From Candidatus Aalborgicola bjergmarkensis (GTDB lineage: Bacteria > Pseudomonadota > Gammaproteobacteria > Burkholderiales > Burkholderiaceae_C), in assembly GCA_016708725.1 (NCBI GenBank), contig JADJFE010000018.1:1-63643 (forward strand): a stretch of 63,643 nt of DNA. The letters run 5' to 3'. Of the stretch, positions 20,975 through 29,120 are shown piece by piece. The first letter of the stretch is position 1. Each line of letters begins with the position of its first letter. The position numbers and the translations under genes were made by a program. A model generated the notes under the pieces. It worked only from the letters and a program-made list of their open reading frames with translations. It was not told the DNA's origin and did not search any database.

Positions 20975-21385
20975 ATGACAGCGCCCGCCAGACAAGGCCC
21001 TCGTTACCGTCAATTGCCGTTGTGGCGTGATGCCACGCAATTGGCGCGGGAAATAGAAAACGCCGTGCGCCAGTTTCCGCGTTACCACAAATATGTACTG
21101 GGAAGCGACCTGCGGCGCCAAGCCATGAACGTGTGCCGCCGCGTGGCGCGTGCGGCGCAGTGCGACGATACGGCTACGCGCACCCGGCAAATCGAACAAC
21201 TGGTGTGGCAGGTGGAAGACCTCAAAATGACACTGCAACTGGCCAAGGAAGTCGAGGCCTTTGCCTCCTTCGCCCAGTTTCAGCGCCTGGTGGAACTAAT
21301 CGTTGCGCTAGGCAAACAGAGCGGGGGGTTGTGGAAAAGGGCGCGGTCAGCAGCCCAGGCGGCGTCCCATCCGGGGGGCGCATGA
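20975..21385 (+). CDS. avd: Avd-type accessory variability determinant
   Basis: A 136-residue basic helical protein beginning MTAPARQGPRYRQLPLWRDA. It shows the pattern of four-helix-bundle Avd proteins: LAREIENAVRQFPRYHKYVL, then GSDLRRQAMNVCRRVARAA, then RQIEQLVWQVEDLKMTLQLA and FASFAQFQRLVELIVALGKQ. In known DGRs Avd forms a pentamer that binds the reverse transcriptase and the template RNA. It lies 15 bases after target 1 and directly before the template repeat, which is the usual order. Confidence 0.92.
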   Translation: MTAPARQGPRYRQLPLWRDATQLAREIENAVRQFPRYHKYVLGSDLRRQAMNVCRRVARAAQCDDTATRTRQIEQLVWQVEDLKMTLQLAKEVEAFASFAQFQRLVELIVALGKQSGGLWKRARSAAQAASHPGGA

Positions 21386-21519
21386 GCGTGTACCGATATC
21401 ACTGTGCGCCTGTGCCGCCAAATCTTGCTCAGCCGGGAAGATTTGGCATTGCGATGCCTGTGGCCCTACCTTGGGGATGGACCACAGGCGGGGGAAAACC
21501 CAGAAGTGCGCAGGTTATT
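21386..21519 (+). other. Spacer between avd and the template repeat
   Basis: About 130 bases without VR homology. In characterised DGRs this region is transcribed with the template and contacts the RT-Avd complex. Nothing further can be read from the sequence alone. Confidence 0.5.
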
Positions 21520-21659
21520 CGGTTCGAACTTTTGGTCGGGCTCTCCCAATGCCAACAATTCGAACAACGCGTGGAACGTCAATTTCAACAATGGCAACGC
21601 CAACAACAACAACCGGAGCAACAACAACGCGGTCCGGCTTGTGCGCAGCGGAGCGTGAT
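21520..21659 (+). repeat. DGR template repeat (TR)
   Basis: A 140-base sequence lying between avd and the reverse transcriptase. Read in the VR frame it contains about 18 Asn (AAC/AAT) codons in 45, for example around GNANNNNRSNNNAVRLV. It aligns with four VRs, which differ mainly at its adenines. AAC codons allow up to 15 residues after adenine randomisation without creating stops. Its 3' end (GTGCGCAGCGGAGCGT) differs from the VR ends (GTGCGCGGCGGACAGT), marking it as donor. It is expected to be copied from an RNA spanning avd-TR-RT. Confidence 0.95.
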
Positions 21660-21671
21660 AGGGCGCGCGCC

Positions 21672-23315
21672 ATGACACAGTCACATTTTGACTTTGCAGC
21701 GCTGTACCAGGCTTGGCAAACCTGTCGGCGTGGCAAGCGTGGCACGCGCAAAGCCCAGCGGTATGAGATCGGTTTGCTCGACAATCTGGTTGATACTGCC
21801 CAGGCACTGCAACAAAAGTCCTGGCGCCCCTCCCGCGCCTCTCGCTTCGTGACCCTGCACCCCAAACCACGAGAAATACTGGCCGCTGAATTTGGTGACC
21901 GTGTAGTACACCATGTACTGGTGCCCTGGTTTGAAAAGCATTTTGAGCCGGTATTCATTCACGACAGCTTTGCCAACCGCTGCGGCAAAGGCACCCATGC
22001 TGCGGTGGATAGACTGCAAGCGTTCACACGGGCCTATTCGCGTGATCTGGCTTCGACTCCGCTCAGTCAGCGCTTCCATGCCGGGTGGTATTTGCAACTG
22101 GATATTGCCAGCTTTTTCAATAGCATCGACCGGCGCACACTCTTTGGCATGTTGCACAACCGCATTGCGCGTGACCTGTGTCGAGGGGCACTTGATGCCC
22201 GCCATGCAGAAGCCAAAAGTGCCGCCGACATGCTGCACTTGGCGCGTGTGCTGCTCACCGGCAACCCTGCGCTGGATGCCCGGTACGTGGGCAACCCGGC
22301 ACATTTGCAGCGCGTGCCAGCCCACAAGCAATTGGCCAATGCAGCGCCCGAAAAAGGTTTGCCCATTGGCAACCTGACAAGCCAGTTTTTTGCCAATGTG
22401 TACCTCAACGGACTCGACCAGTTCATCAAGCACACACTCAAAGCCCGGCATTACGTGCGCTATGTGGATGATTTTGTATTGCTGCACCAAGACCCTTGCG
22501 TTCTGGAAGACTGGTGCGCAGCCATCAAAGGTTTTTTGCAAGAGCGCTTAGGTCTTGGATTGCGTGATGCCGGGCGCTTGCAGCCCATCGGTAACGGCAT
22601 TGATTTTCTGGGCTACATCGTGCGGCCCGATTACCGGCTGGTGCGCCAGCGTGTGGTGGGCCACATGCACGAGCGGCTGGATGCGCACGCTGCCAAGTTG
22701 CGACGCACCACAGGCGCGCTGGTAAGTCCGCCCGCCACCAGCAATGCCGTGCAGGCAACATTAGCTTCCTACTGGGGGCACATGCGCCATGCGCGTGCGC
22801 GCAGCTTGCAAGCCCAGGTGTTTGCCCGGCACGCCTGGCTGGGGCACATTCTCAAACCAGCGCCAGACGGGACATTGCAGCGGGTAGATCGCCCTGGCAT
22901 CGTCACCTCGCTAGTGAGTCAATGGACATTTTTTCGCGCGCGTTACCCGCAGCATGTGCTGCTGGTGCAAGTGGGCAACCGCTGGGAATGCCAAGGCCCG
23001 CTGGGCAACGAAATTCCGTCCACCTTTCTCCGCCAAAACGCGCAGCGCAGGGGCTTGCCGCAAACCTGGGCGGTGTCGGCGGCCCAAGTACCAGCGCTCA
23101 AACGCCAGCTCACCCGCAAAGGCCAATCGTGGTGCGAAGTCTGCGAAAACGGCTACCTCCAGGGTGGCATGAAGCGCCGTCAACTGGTCGCGCTCTGGCC
23201 CGTATTCGCGCCTAGCGGCAATGCGCAAGGCTTTGTGGGAGCGGTGCAAGCCGCGAAACCTTCGTCTGCTGCAATCGTGCCTTCCGGCACTCCCACAGAA
23301 ACCTTATCAGATTGA
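21672..23315 (+). CDS. DGR reverse transcriptase with MutS-I-like C-terminal extension
   Basis: A 547-residue protein. ATG 21672 is taken as start; the open frame continues upstream through the TR but has no reason to be coding there. RT motifs are LQLDIASFFNSID (residues 141-153, catalytic Asp), GLPIGNLTSQFFANVYLNGL (229-248, with the SQ variant typical of DGR RTs) and HYVRYVDDFVLL (260-271, catalytic YVDD), followed by FLGYIVRPDY. The enzyme makes adenine-mutagenised cDNA from TR RNA. Residues ~415-512 form an extra domain (FFRARYPQHVLLVQVGNRWE, then AVSAAQVPALKRQLTRKG and CEVCENGYLQGGMKRRQLVA) that matches the pattern of MutS domain I. MutS-like proteins are, as I recall, known DGR accessories; here the domain is fused. 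No group II intron maturase or domain V is seen. Confidence 0.95.
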   Translation: MTQSHFDFAALYQAWQTCRRGKRGTRKAQRYEIGLLDNLVDTAQALQQKSWRPSRASRFVTLHPKPREILAAEFGDRVVHHVLVPWFEKHFEPVFIHDSFANRCGKGTHAAVDRLQAFTRAYSRDLASTPLSQRFHAGWYLQLDIASFFNSIDRRTLFGMLHNRIARDLCRGALDARHAEAKSAADMLHLARVLLTGNPALDARYVGNPAHLQRVPAHKQLANAAPEKGLPIGNLTSQFFANVYLNGLDQFIKHTLKARHYVRYVDDFVLLHQDPCVLEDWCAAIKGFLQERLGLGLRDAGRLQPIGNGIDFLGYIVRPDYRLVRQRVVGHMHERLDAHAAKLRRTTGALVSPPATSNAVQATLASYWGHMRHARARSLQAQVFARHAWLGHILKPAPDGTLQRVDRPGIVTSLVSQWTFFRARYPQHVLLVQVGNRWECQGPLGNEIPSTFLRQNAQRRGLPQTWAVSAAQVPALKRQLTRKGQSWCEVCENGYLQGGMKRRQLVALWPVFAPSGNAQGFVGAVQAAKPSSAAIVPSGTPTETLSD

Positions 23316-23335
23316 ATTTACTCCAGGAAATCATC

Positions 23336-24862
23336 ATGAACCACCGACTCATTCTGTTTGTCTGGGCGCTAGCCTTGAGCCTTGTTACCTCGCTGGCGCA
23401 AGCCGTGACTTGTAGCACCAACATGCCGCCCGCGAGCAACCCGGACTCTGCGTACACCGACAATGGCGATGGCACCGTGACCCACACGCCCACAGGTCTG
23501 ATCTGGAAGCGTTGCGTCGAGGGGCAAACCTGGAGCGGTGGCACATGCACTGGCAGCGCAAGCAGCTACACCTGGCCACAGGCGCTCACACTGGCCAGTA
23601 CCAGCAGCTTTGCGGGCAAATCCGACTGGCGCTTGCCCGATTACAAAGAATTAAGCAGCCTGGTGGAGGAGTGCCGCTTCAACCCTGCCATCAACGACGC
23701 AATTTTCCCGAACACGCCCGGTTCGTATTTTTGGTCGGGTTCGCCCTACGCCTACAGTTCAGGCTACGCGTGGGTCGTCGATTTCGGCTACGGCTACGCC
23801 GACGGCAGCCTCCGGTACTACGGCTACGCGGTCCGGCTTGTGCGCGGCGGACAGTCTTTTGATTCTTTGGGGGCGAATCCTCAGCCCGATCTGGTAGTAA
23901 GTTCCCTGACCGCACCCGCCACCGGTACCGCAGGTGGGCAGATCACGATTTCGGCGACCGTTACCAACCAAGGCACGGCAAGCGCGGCTGCTACCAGCTT
24001 AGCGTTTTATTTTTCAACCGATGCGACCATCACGACAGCCGATGCCAGTGCAGGCGCAGGCTGTGCAGTGCCTGCATTGGCACCCGGGGCTTCGTCAACT
24101 TGCCCAGGGCCAATTACTGTGCCAAGCTCTTTGGCACCTGGAAACTATTACTTCGGCGCCATAGCGGACGTTAATGGCGTGGTCAGCGAGAGTGACGAGG
24201 GAAACAACAGCAAGGCGATTCCTATTGTGGTCAGTGCGGCGGTTCCCTCCGAGCCCTATCCCGTGCTGAAAGTGAATGTCACAGGCTCTGGCAGTGGTAG
24301 TGTCATCGCCCGCTTGAATCCGACTGGTACCGCCTCCGGCTTGAACTGCACCAGCACGGCGGGAGTGACTTCGGGTAACTGCTCTGTCACCCTCACCAAT
24401 GGTGCCAGCGTTACCTTGACAGCCACGCCGACAACGGGCAGCCGTTTGGTGGGGTGGAGTGGTGCCTGTAGCGGCACCGGGCTGACGTGCGACTTGACCA
24501 TGCGTGACACTACAACCGCAACGGCAGAGTTTGCCGTTAGCGGTGCTTGTGATGCGTCGGATGTGGTCTCGATCACCTCAAGCGCCTATGCCGTTGCGCA
24601 CGGCTATGAGGCATTCGATGTCATGTGTGCAAATGGGCGGTACGGTGTCGTCCGCTTGCCGCGCGAAACCTACGCTTTGGATACGCGCATGCAGCGTGCC
24701 TGTGCATATCAGCAAAGCAGTTGCAGCAACACGGTAAGCAAGTGCGCGGACCCCGCGCCTACTACCGCCGCACTTGCCGCCGTTGCCAACGCGCGCACAA
24801 ACAGATTGACACTGTTGACCCAACCTGTCATGAACAGCCTTGCTGGCTGGATTTGCCAATAA
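23336..24862 (+). CDS. DGR target protein 2 (internal VR, CARDB, InlB-like repeat)
   Basis: A 508-residue exported protein. ATG 23336 is preceded by AGGA at 7 bases and followed by a signal peptide (LILFVWALALSLVTSLAQA). A DUF1566/Lcl domain (NGDGTVTHTPTGLIWKRC, SDWRLPDYKELSSL) contains VR2 at about residues 129-173 (SYFWSGSPYAYSSG to AVRLVRGGQ). A CARDB-like adhesion module follows (PDLVVSSLTAPATGTAGG...), then an InlB B-repeat-like module (LVGWSGACSGTGLTC) and a Cys-rich tail. Unlike classical targets, the VR is internal, so the diversified face is at the N-terminal end of a multi-domain surface or secreted protein. The gene starts 20 bases after the RT stop. Confidence 0.9.
   Translation: MNHRLILFVWALALSLVTSLAQAVTCSTNMPPASNPDSAYTDNGDGTVTHTPTGLIWKRCVEGQTWSGGTCTGSASSYTWPQALTLASTSSFAGKSDWRLPDYKELSSLVEECRFNPAINDAIFPNTPGSYFWSGSPYAYSSGYAWVVDFGYGYADGSLRYYGYAVRLVRGGQSFDSLGANPQPDLVVSSLTAPATGTAGGQITISATVTNQGTASAAATSLAFYFSTDATITTADASAGAGCAVPALAPGASSTCPGPITVPSSLAPGNYYFGAIADVNGVVSESDEGNNSKAIPIVVSAAVPSEPYPVLKVNVTGSGSGSVIARLNPTGTASGLNCTSTAGVTSGNCSVTLTNGASVTLTATPTTGSRLVGWSGACSGTGLTCDLTMRDTTTATAEFAVSGACDASDVVSITSSAYAVAHGYEAFDVMCANGRYGVVRLPRETYALDTRMQRACAYQQSSCSNTVSKCADPAPTTAALAAVANARTNRLTLLTQPVMNSLAGWICQ
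23719..23855 (+). repeat. DGR variable repeat VR2
   Basis: Gap-free homologue of the template. Adenine positions of the AAC codons are replaced mostly by G or T (many TAC and GGC codons, encoding YAYSSGYAW and GYGYADGSLRYYGY). A handful of non-adenine differences show older drift. The 3' end carries the VR-type GGCGGACAGT. Confidence 0.92.
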
Positions 24863-27800
24863 CAAGAACAGAAAGAAAGCCATGCGTATCGCCCGTTTCC
24901 TCTCTGGTCTCATATTGGTGTTTGCCCTGTCGACGAGCCTGTCGTGGGCGTTCAAGCCAACGAATGAGCAATACGGTCACACCATGATTACCAGATCCAT
25001 CTTGAACAAAGATGTGGGGAGTTATGGATCTGCTGGCTACCGCTTTGGTGTTTCGCCATCCGGAACGCCTTACGTTGTGCCGCAGTTTTCTTACCGGACA
25101 GCCAGCGGCCATGTTTTTACGTTCACGGATGAGGCGATTCGACATGTTGTTCTCGGAGCTCAAACAAGAGATTGGATGGACCTTGACACTATCAACAATG
25201 TCGACAATTTGACTGCCGCCTTGTCAATCCATTGTTCCAAGGCGGTGGATGTGAGAGGTGTGAAGTCGTCAAAATTTGCGGCTTGCCCGCTTGACTTCTT
25301 GAGCGGCGACTATGTCGGGCTGTATGTGACGGGCGACCTCGGCGACGGCGACGGCCATTTTGACGATGACAATTTCTTGGGCAGTTCTCGCGCCATCCAT
25401 AAATTGCTGTGGAGTGGGCCGGATTGGGAGAGCCGTCCAGCCTTGTTTTATGACGAGGGCCTCGTTTTCACAAAGGTTGGATCACCGATTTCAACCGCTG
25501 GCTTAAGCGTCGTCGATCTTCTCAGCCGCTTTGTCACCTTCAACTCTATGCCGGGTGTTTACCCGGTGCGGCTTAAGGATCGGCAAGACTTGATCATGGC
25601 CCGCATCAAACGTGGCAAGGCCCTGCACACGTTGCAGGACTTCTATGCACATAGTACGTGGGCTGATTTTCGTGACCCTTCCGAACTTTTTACTCCAATC
25701 ACCGATAGTTTGTCCAATTTGTCTTTCAGATGGCCGGACTTTGTCGGCACCAACTACAAGTTTCCAGACGTACTTGGTGACGTCGGCGTATGCATCGATA
25801 GGTCCAAAAGCTTAGGCACAGGTACTCAGCCAACATTTGAAGACAACAGCGGCAACTATCAACTCACAGTTTTCGCGAGGAATAAGCAGGTCATCTCCAC
25901 GGGAGCTTGGGGGCCTACCATGGCTGCCGCTTTTGAGGCAGTTGCGCCCTGGAATAGATGTGACCATGGGACGGACGCGGCCGCTGCATCCGTCTCAGGG
26001 ATTGCAAAGGATGCTCCCTTTATGCCTTTCAAGAATCAAACACCGGCCACCAGTACTTATCTATCTCTTGAGAAAGCGGCAGAAAGTGCTAGTAATGAGC
26101 ATCTCACTGCGTCGTATCAAGCGGCTAGGCATAGCGTCATTTTGCTTGAGGCGTTGGTTAACATCATCAAGACAACTGCTAAGGATGCACTGGAAGCCGA
26201 TGCGATGGTACTGGCGCTATTGGGGGTCGAGTCTGTACCGCCAGTCAGAGCGGTCATCATTGATCAAAGCGCCAGTATGAATGACGTCATTGCTGGAATC
26301 CGGGATTCTCTTGAGGTGAATGTTGTTCCGGAAGCCGTCCAAATCTGGACGTTTAGAGGTAGCGAGGAACCAGTCAAGCTTGGAATAGAACTGTCCGCAA
26401 GGTTGACCGAGTTGGGTAGGGTGGTTTCGCGGGGGGAAACTGTCAAGCGCCCGCTCTGTCTGCGCTGTTGAAGATCATTGACCAATTGCCACCGCGTTCA
26501 AGTGTGCATTTATTTACGGATGCAACCCCATCCGATCCCGAGAAGCTTGATGCCATCAGGGCAGCGGCAGGGCCGCGCCAAATCCAAATTTCTTCGGTAG
26601 TCTCAGGTGGCTGTGGTTCCGACCGGCCAGAGCTCGGCATGTACAAAGTACTGGCTGCAGCAGGCCTGGGAGCGTGCAGGAGTCGCTACCCACCCGCCAC
26701 GCGGCAGGGGCAGCGATGCAGTATTTGTTGGAGAAGCAGGAATTTGTAGCAAATGCAGTTGCGGGCGCAATTCCTGCCGGTGCTAGGGCGGCGCGGCGCG
26801 CCGGTGCAACTTCCGCAGATATGGCGGGATCGCCTGGCATGTTGTACAGCGAGGCGGGCCAGTTGCAGCAACCCCGCACGGTTAGCTTTCCAGTGGATTC
26901 AGGCATGACGCTTTTGATGGTGACGGCATCGGCGCCAAGTTTGCAGGCGGTATTGCGCAACCCTGGCGGACAGACGGTGACAGTGACAAGTTTCGGCACT
27001 GACGTGGTTGCGGCCAGCATCCCGTCGCCAGCTACGGGCGTTTGGACACTTGAGCTGTCTGCGTCAGCGCCGTCGCAGTACAGCGTGCAGGTCGAAGCGC
27101 TGGGCGGCGTCCAACTGTCGAATGTGGCTTACGAATCGGTTGCCGAAGTAGGTCCGCGTTCCGGTCATGAGTATCCGCTGGCGTTGGCGCCAACGCCGCC
27201 AACTGGAAAGAGCCGGGCCGTTGTGCAACTTGCCGGGATTGACGCCACCAGTGTGACGATGCGGTATCTGAGCAATGGCGGGGGCCAAATATCCAGCTTT
27301 GAGTTGCCGTTGACGGCACCGGGTGTGTTTGCCAGCACGGTACAGGTGCCAAGCAGTGCCTATTGGGTCAGCATCGAGGGTCAGGGGGCTGCAGGGTCCC
27401 GCTTCGCCCGGATGTGGCGCGGCGAACACCCGCTTCCGGCGCCCCCACCGGCCGGATTTGTGGCAGTGCAGGCGACCCCAGACGTATGGGTGCCTGGCCA
27501 AACCGGGCTGGCAATTGTGAGTTTGGTCAACCTCGGTGCGGACGAAACATTGACCCTGTCCGGGCGCTCCAATGTGGGCACCGTGCGGGTCACACCCAGC
27601 GCGATCACGTTGGCAGCCAGCAGCAAGGGTTCTGCTGAATTGAGCGTAGCGATTCCCGCCAACGCCACGGTCGGGGCGTCTGCAGGCTTGTTTGTTACTC
27701 TGACCAGTTCGGCCGGATCAAGGGACATTGAAGTCCCCATCACCATACAAGCCGCACCCTTGCCCACTGTGACCTTGAACGTGACCCGGGCCGGAACGGG

Positions 27801-28532
27801 CGCTGGAACGGTGATGAGTGCACCGTCCGGCATCAACTGTGGCACGAGTTGCAGCGCCACCTTCGCCAGCGGCACCAGCGTAATCCTCACCGCCACTGCG
27901 GTAGCAGGCAGCACCTTTACCGGCTGGAGCGGTGCCTGCACTGGCACCGGCAGCTGCGTTGTGAGCATGACTGCTGCCAAGAGCGTCACGGCTACGTTTG
28001 CCCAGAACGTCACGACCCCAGTCTGCACCTTAAACGCCAATCCAGCCAGCATCACTGCGGGCGCCAGCTCCACCCTGACGGCCAGTTGCACCCCGGCAGC
28101 AACCAGTTACGTCTGGACGGGTGGAACCTGCGCAGGCACTACTGCGGCTACCTGCACGGTCACACCCACGGACACAACCACCTACACGGTAACGGGAGTG
28201 AGCGCGGGTGGGGCTGGAGTTGCGGCTAGCGCCACCGTGACGGTGACGACTGCGAATACTGGCGCATTGCAACCCAATGCCAACGGCACGGTGTTTGACC
28301 CCAAAACGGGGCTGACCTGGATGCGCTGCGCCATGGGCCAGACTTGGGATGGCAGCACCTGCATCGGCACGGCCAGCACTTACACCTTCGACCAAGCCAA
28401 TGCGCTTACTGGCACAGTACCGTTTGCAGGCCAAAGCGACTGGCGCATGCCCAACATCCGTGAGTTGCAGACGATTGTGGATCGGTCAGTGTATAGCCCG
28501 GCAATTGATAGTGTGGCGTTTCCAAATACGCT

Positions 28533-28670
28533 CGGTTCGAGCTTTTGGTCGGGTTCTCCCGATGACGGCGGTTCGAGCTACGCGTGGTACGTCTATTTCC
28601 GGCAATGGCGGCGCCTACAGCTACTACCGGAGCGACGTCAACGCAGTCCGGCTTGTGCGCGGCGGACAGT
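28533..28670 (+). repeat. DGR variable repeat VR3 (with one extra base)
   Basis: Homologous to the template and to VR4. At about 28600 it reads ttccggcaatgg where VR4 reads ttccgcaatgg and the template ttcaacaatgg, so it has one additional G. Removing it restores VYFRNGGAYSYYRSDVNAVR and the frame into the next DUF1566 domain. It is the first of two VRs in the same gene. Confidence 0.9.
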
Positions 28671-28985
28671 CTTTTGGCTCTTTGCTGGGAATCACACGCC
28701 CAACGAGTGACTACGTGGATAATGGCAATGGCACGGTCACGCATACGCCTACAAATCTGACATGGAAACGCTGCGCGCAAGGCCAGACTTGGACGGGTAG
28801 CACGTGCAGCGGCACGGCTGGTACCTATACTTTTGAGCAAGCCAATGCGCTCACTGGTACAACGATGTTTGCGGGCCAGAGCGATTGGCGTGTGCCTACG
28901 GAAGATGAACTGGTAAGTCTGGTGGATTACACCATCGCTTCTCCGGGACCGATGATAAACAACAGCGTTTTCCCGGCAACAACGA

Positions 28986-29120
28986 GTTCGAACTTTTGGT
29001 CGGGTTCTCCCAGTGCCAACAGTTCGAGCCTCGCGTGGGACGTCTATTTCCGCAATGGCAACGCCGGCTACAACTACCGGAGCCTCAGCAGCGCAGTCCG
29101 GCTTGTGCGCGGCGGACAGT
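28986..29120 (+). repeat. DGR variable repeat VR4
   Basis: Gap-free match to the template (SNFWSGSPSANSSSLAWDVY, then FRNGNAGYNYRS to AVRLVRGGQ). It keeps more template Asn codons than VR1 and VR2, so it is the least diverged or most recently converted copy. It lies about 450 bases after VR3 in the second DUF1566 domain. Confidence 0.92.

Noticed and set aside
21681..22541. Long minus-strand open frame opposite the RT gene
   Set aside because: It is antisense to conserved RT motifs and has no recognisable protein features.
21672..23315. Group II intron or retron reverse transcriptase
   Set aside because: There is no maturase or endonuclease domain, no domain V-like RNA and no msr-msd layout. 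The SQ variant motif, Avd neighbour and adenine-biased TR/VR pairs define a DGR.
26431..26470. Programmed frameshift in the mosaic target gene
   Set aside because: There is no slippery heptamer with a downstream structure, and four other unrelated single-base breaks occur in the same gene. Error or decay is simpler.
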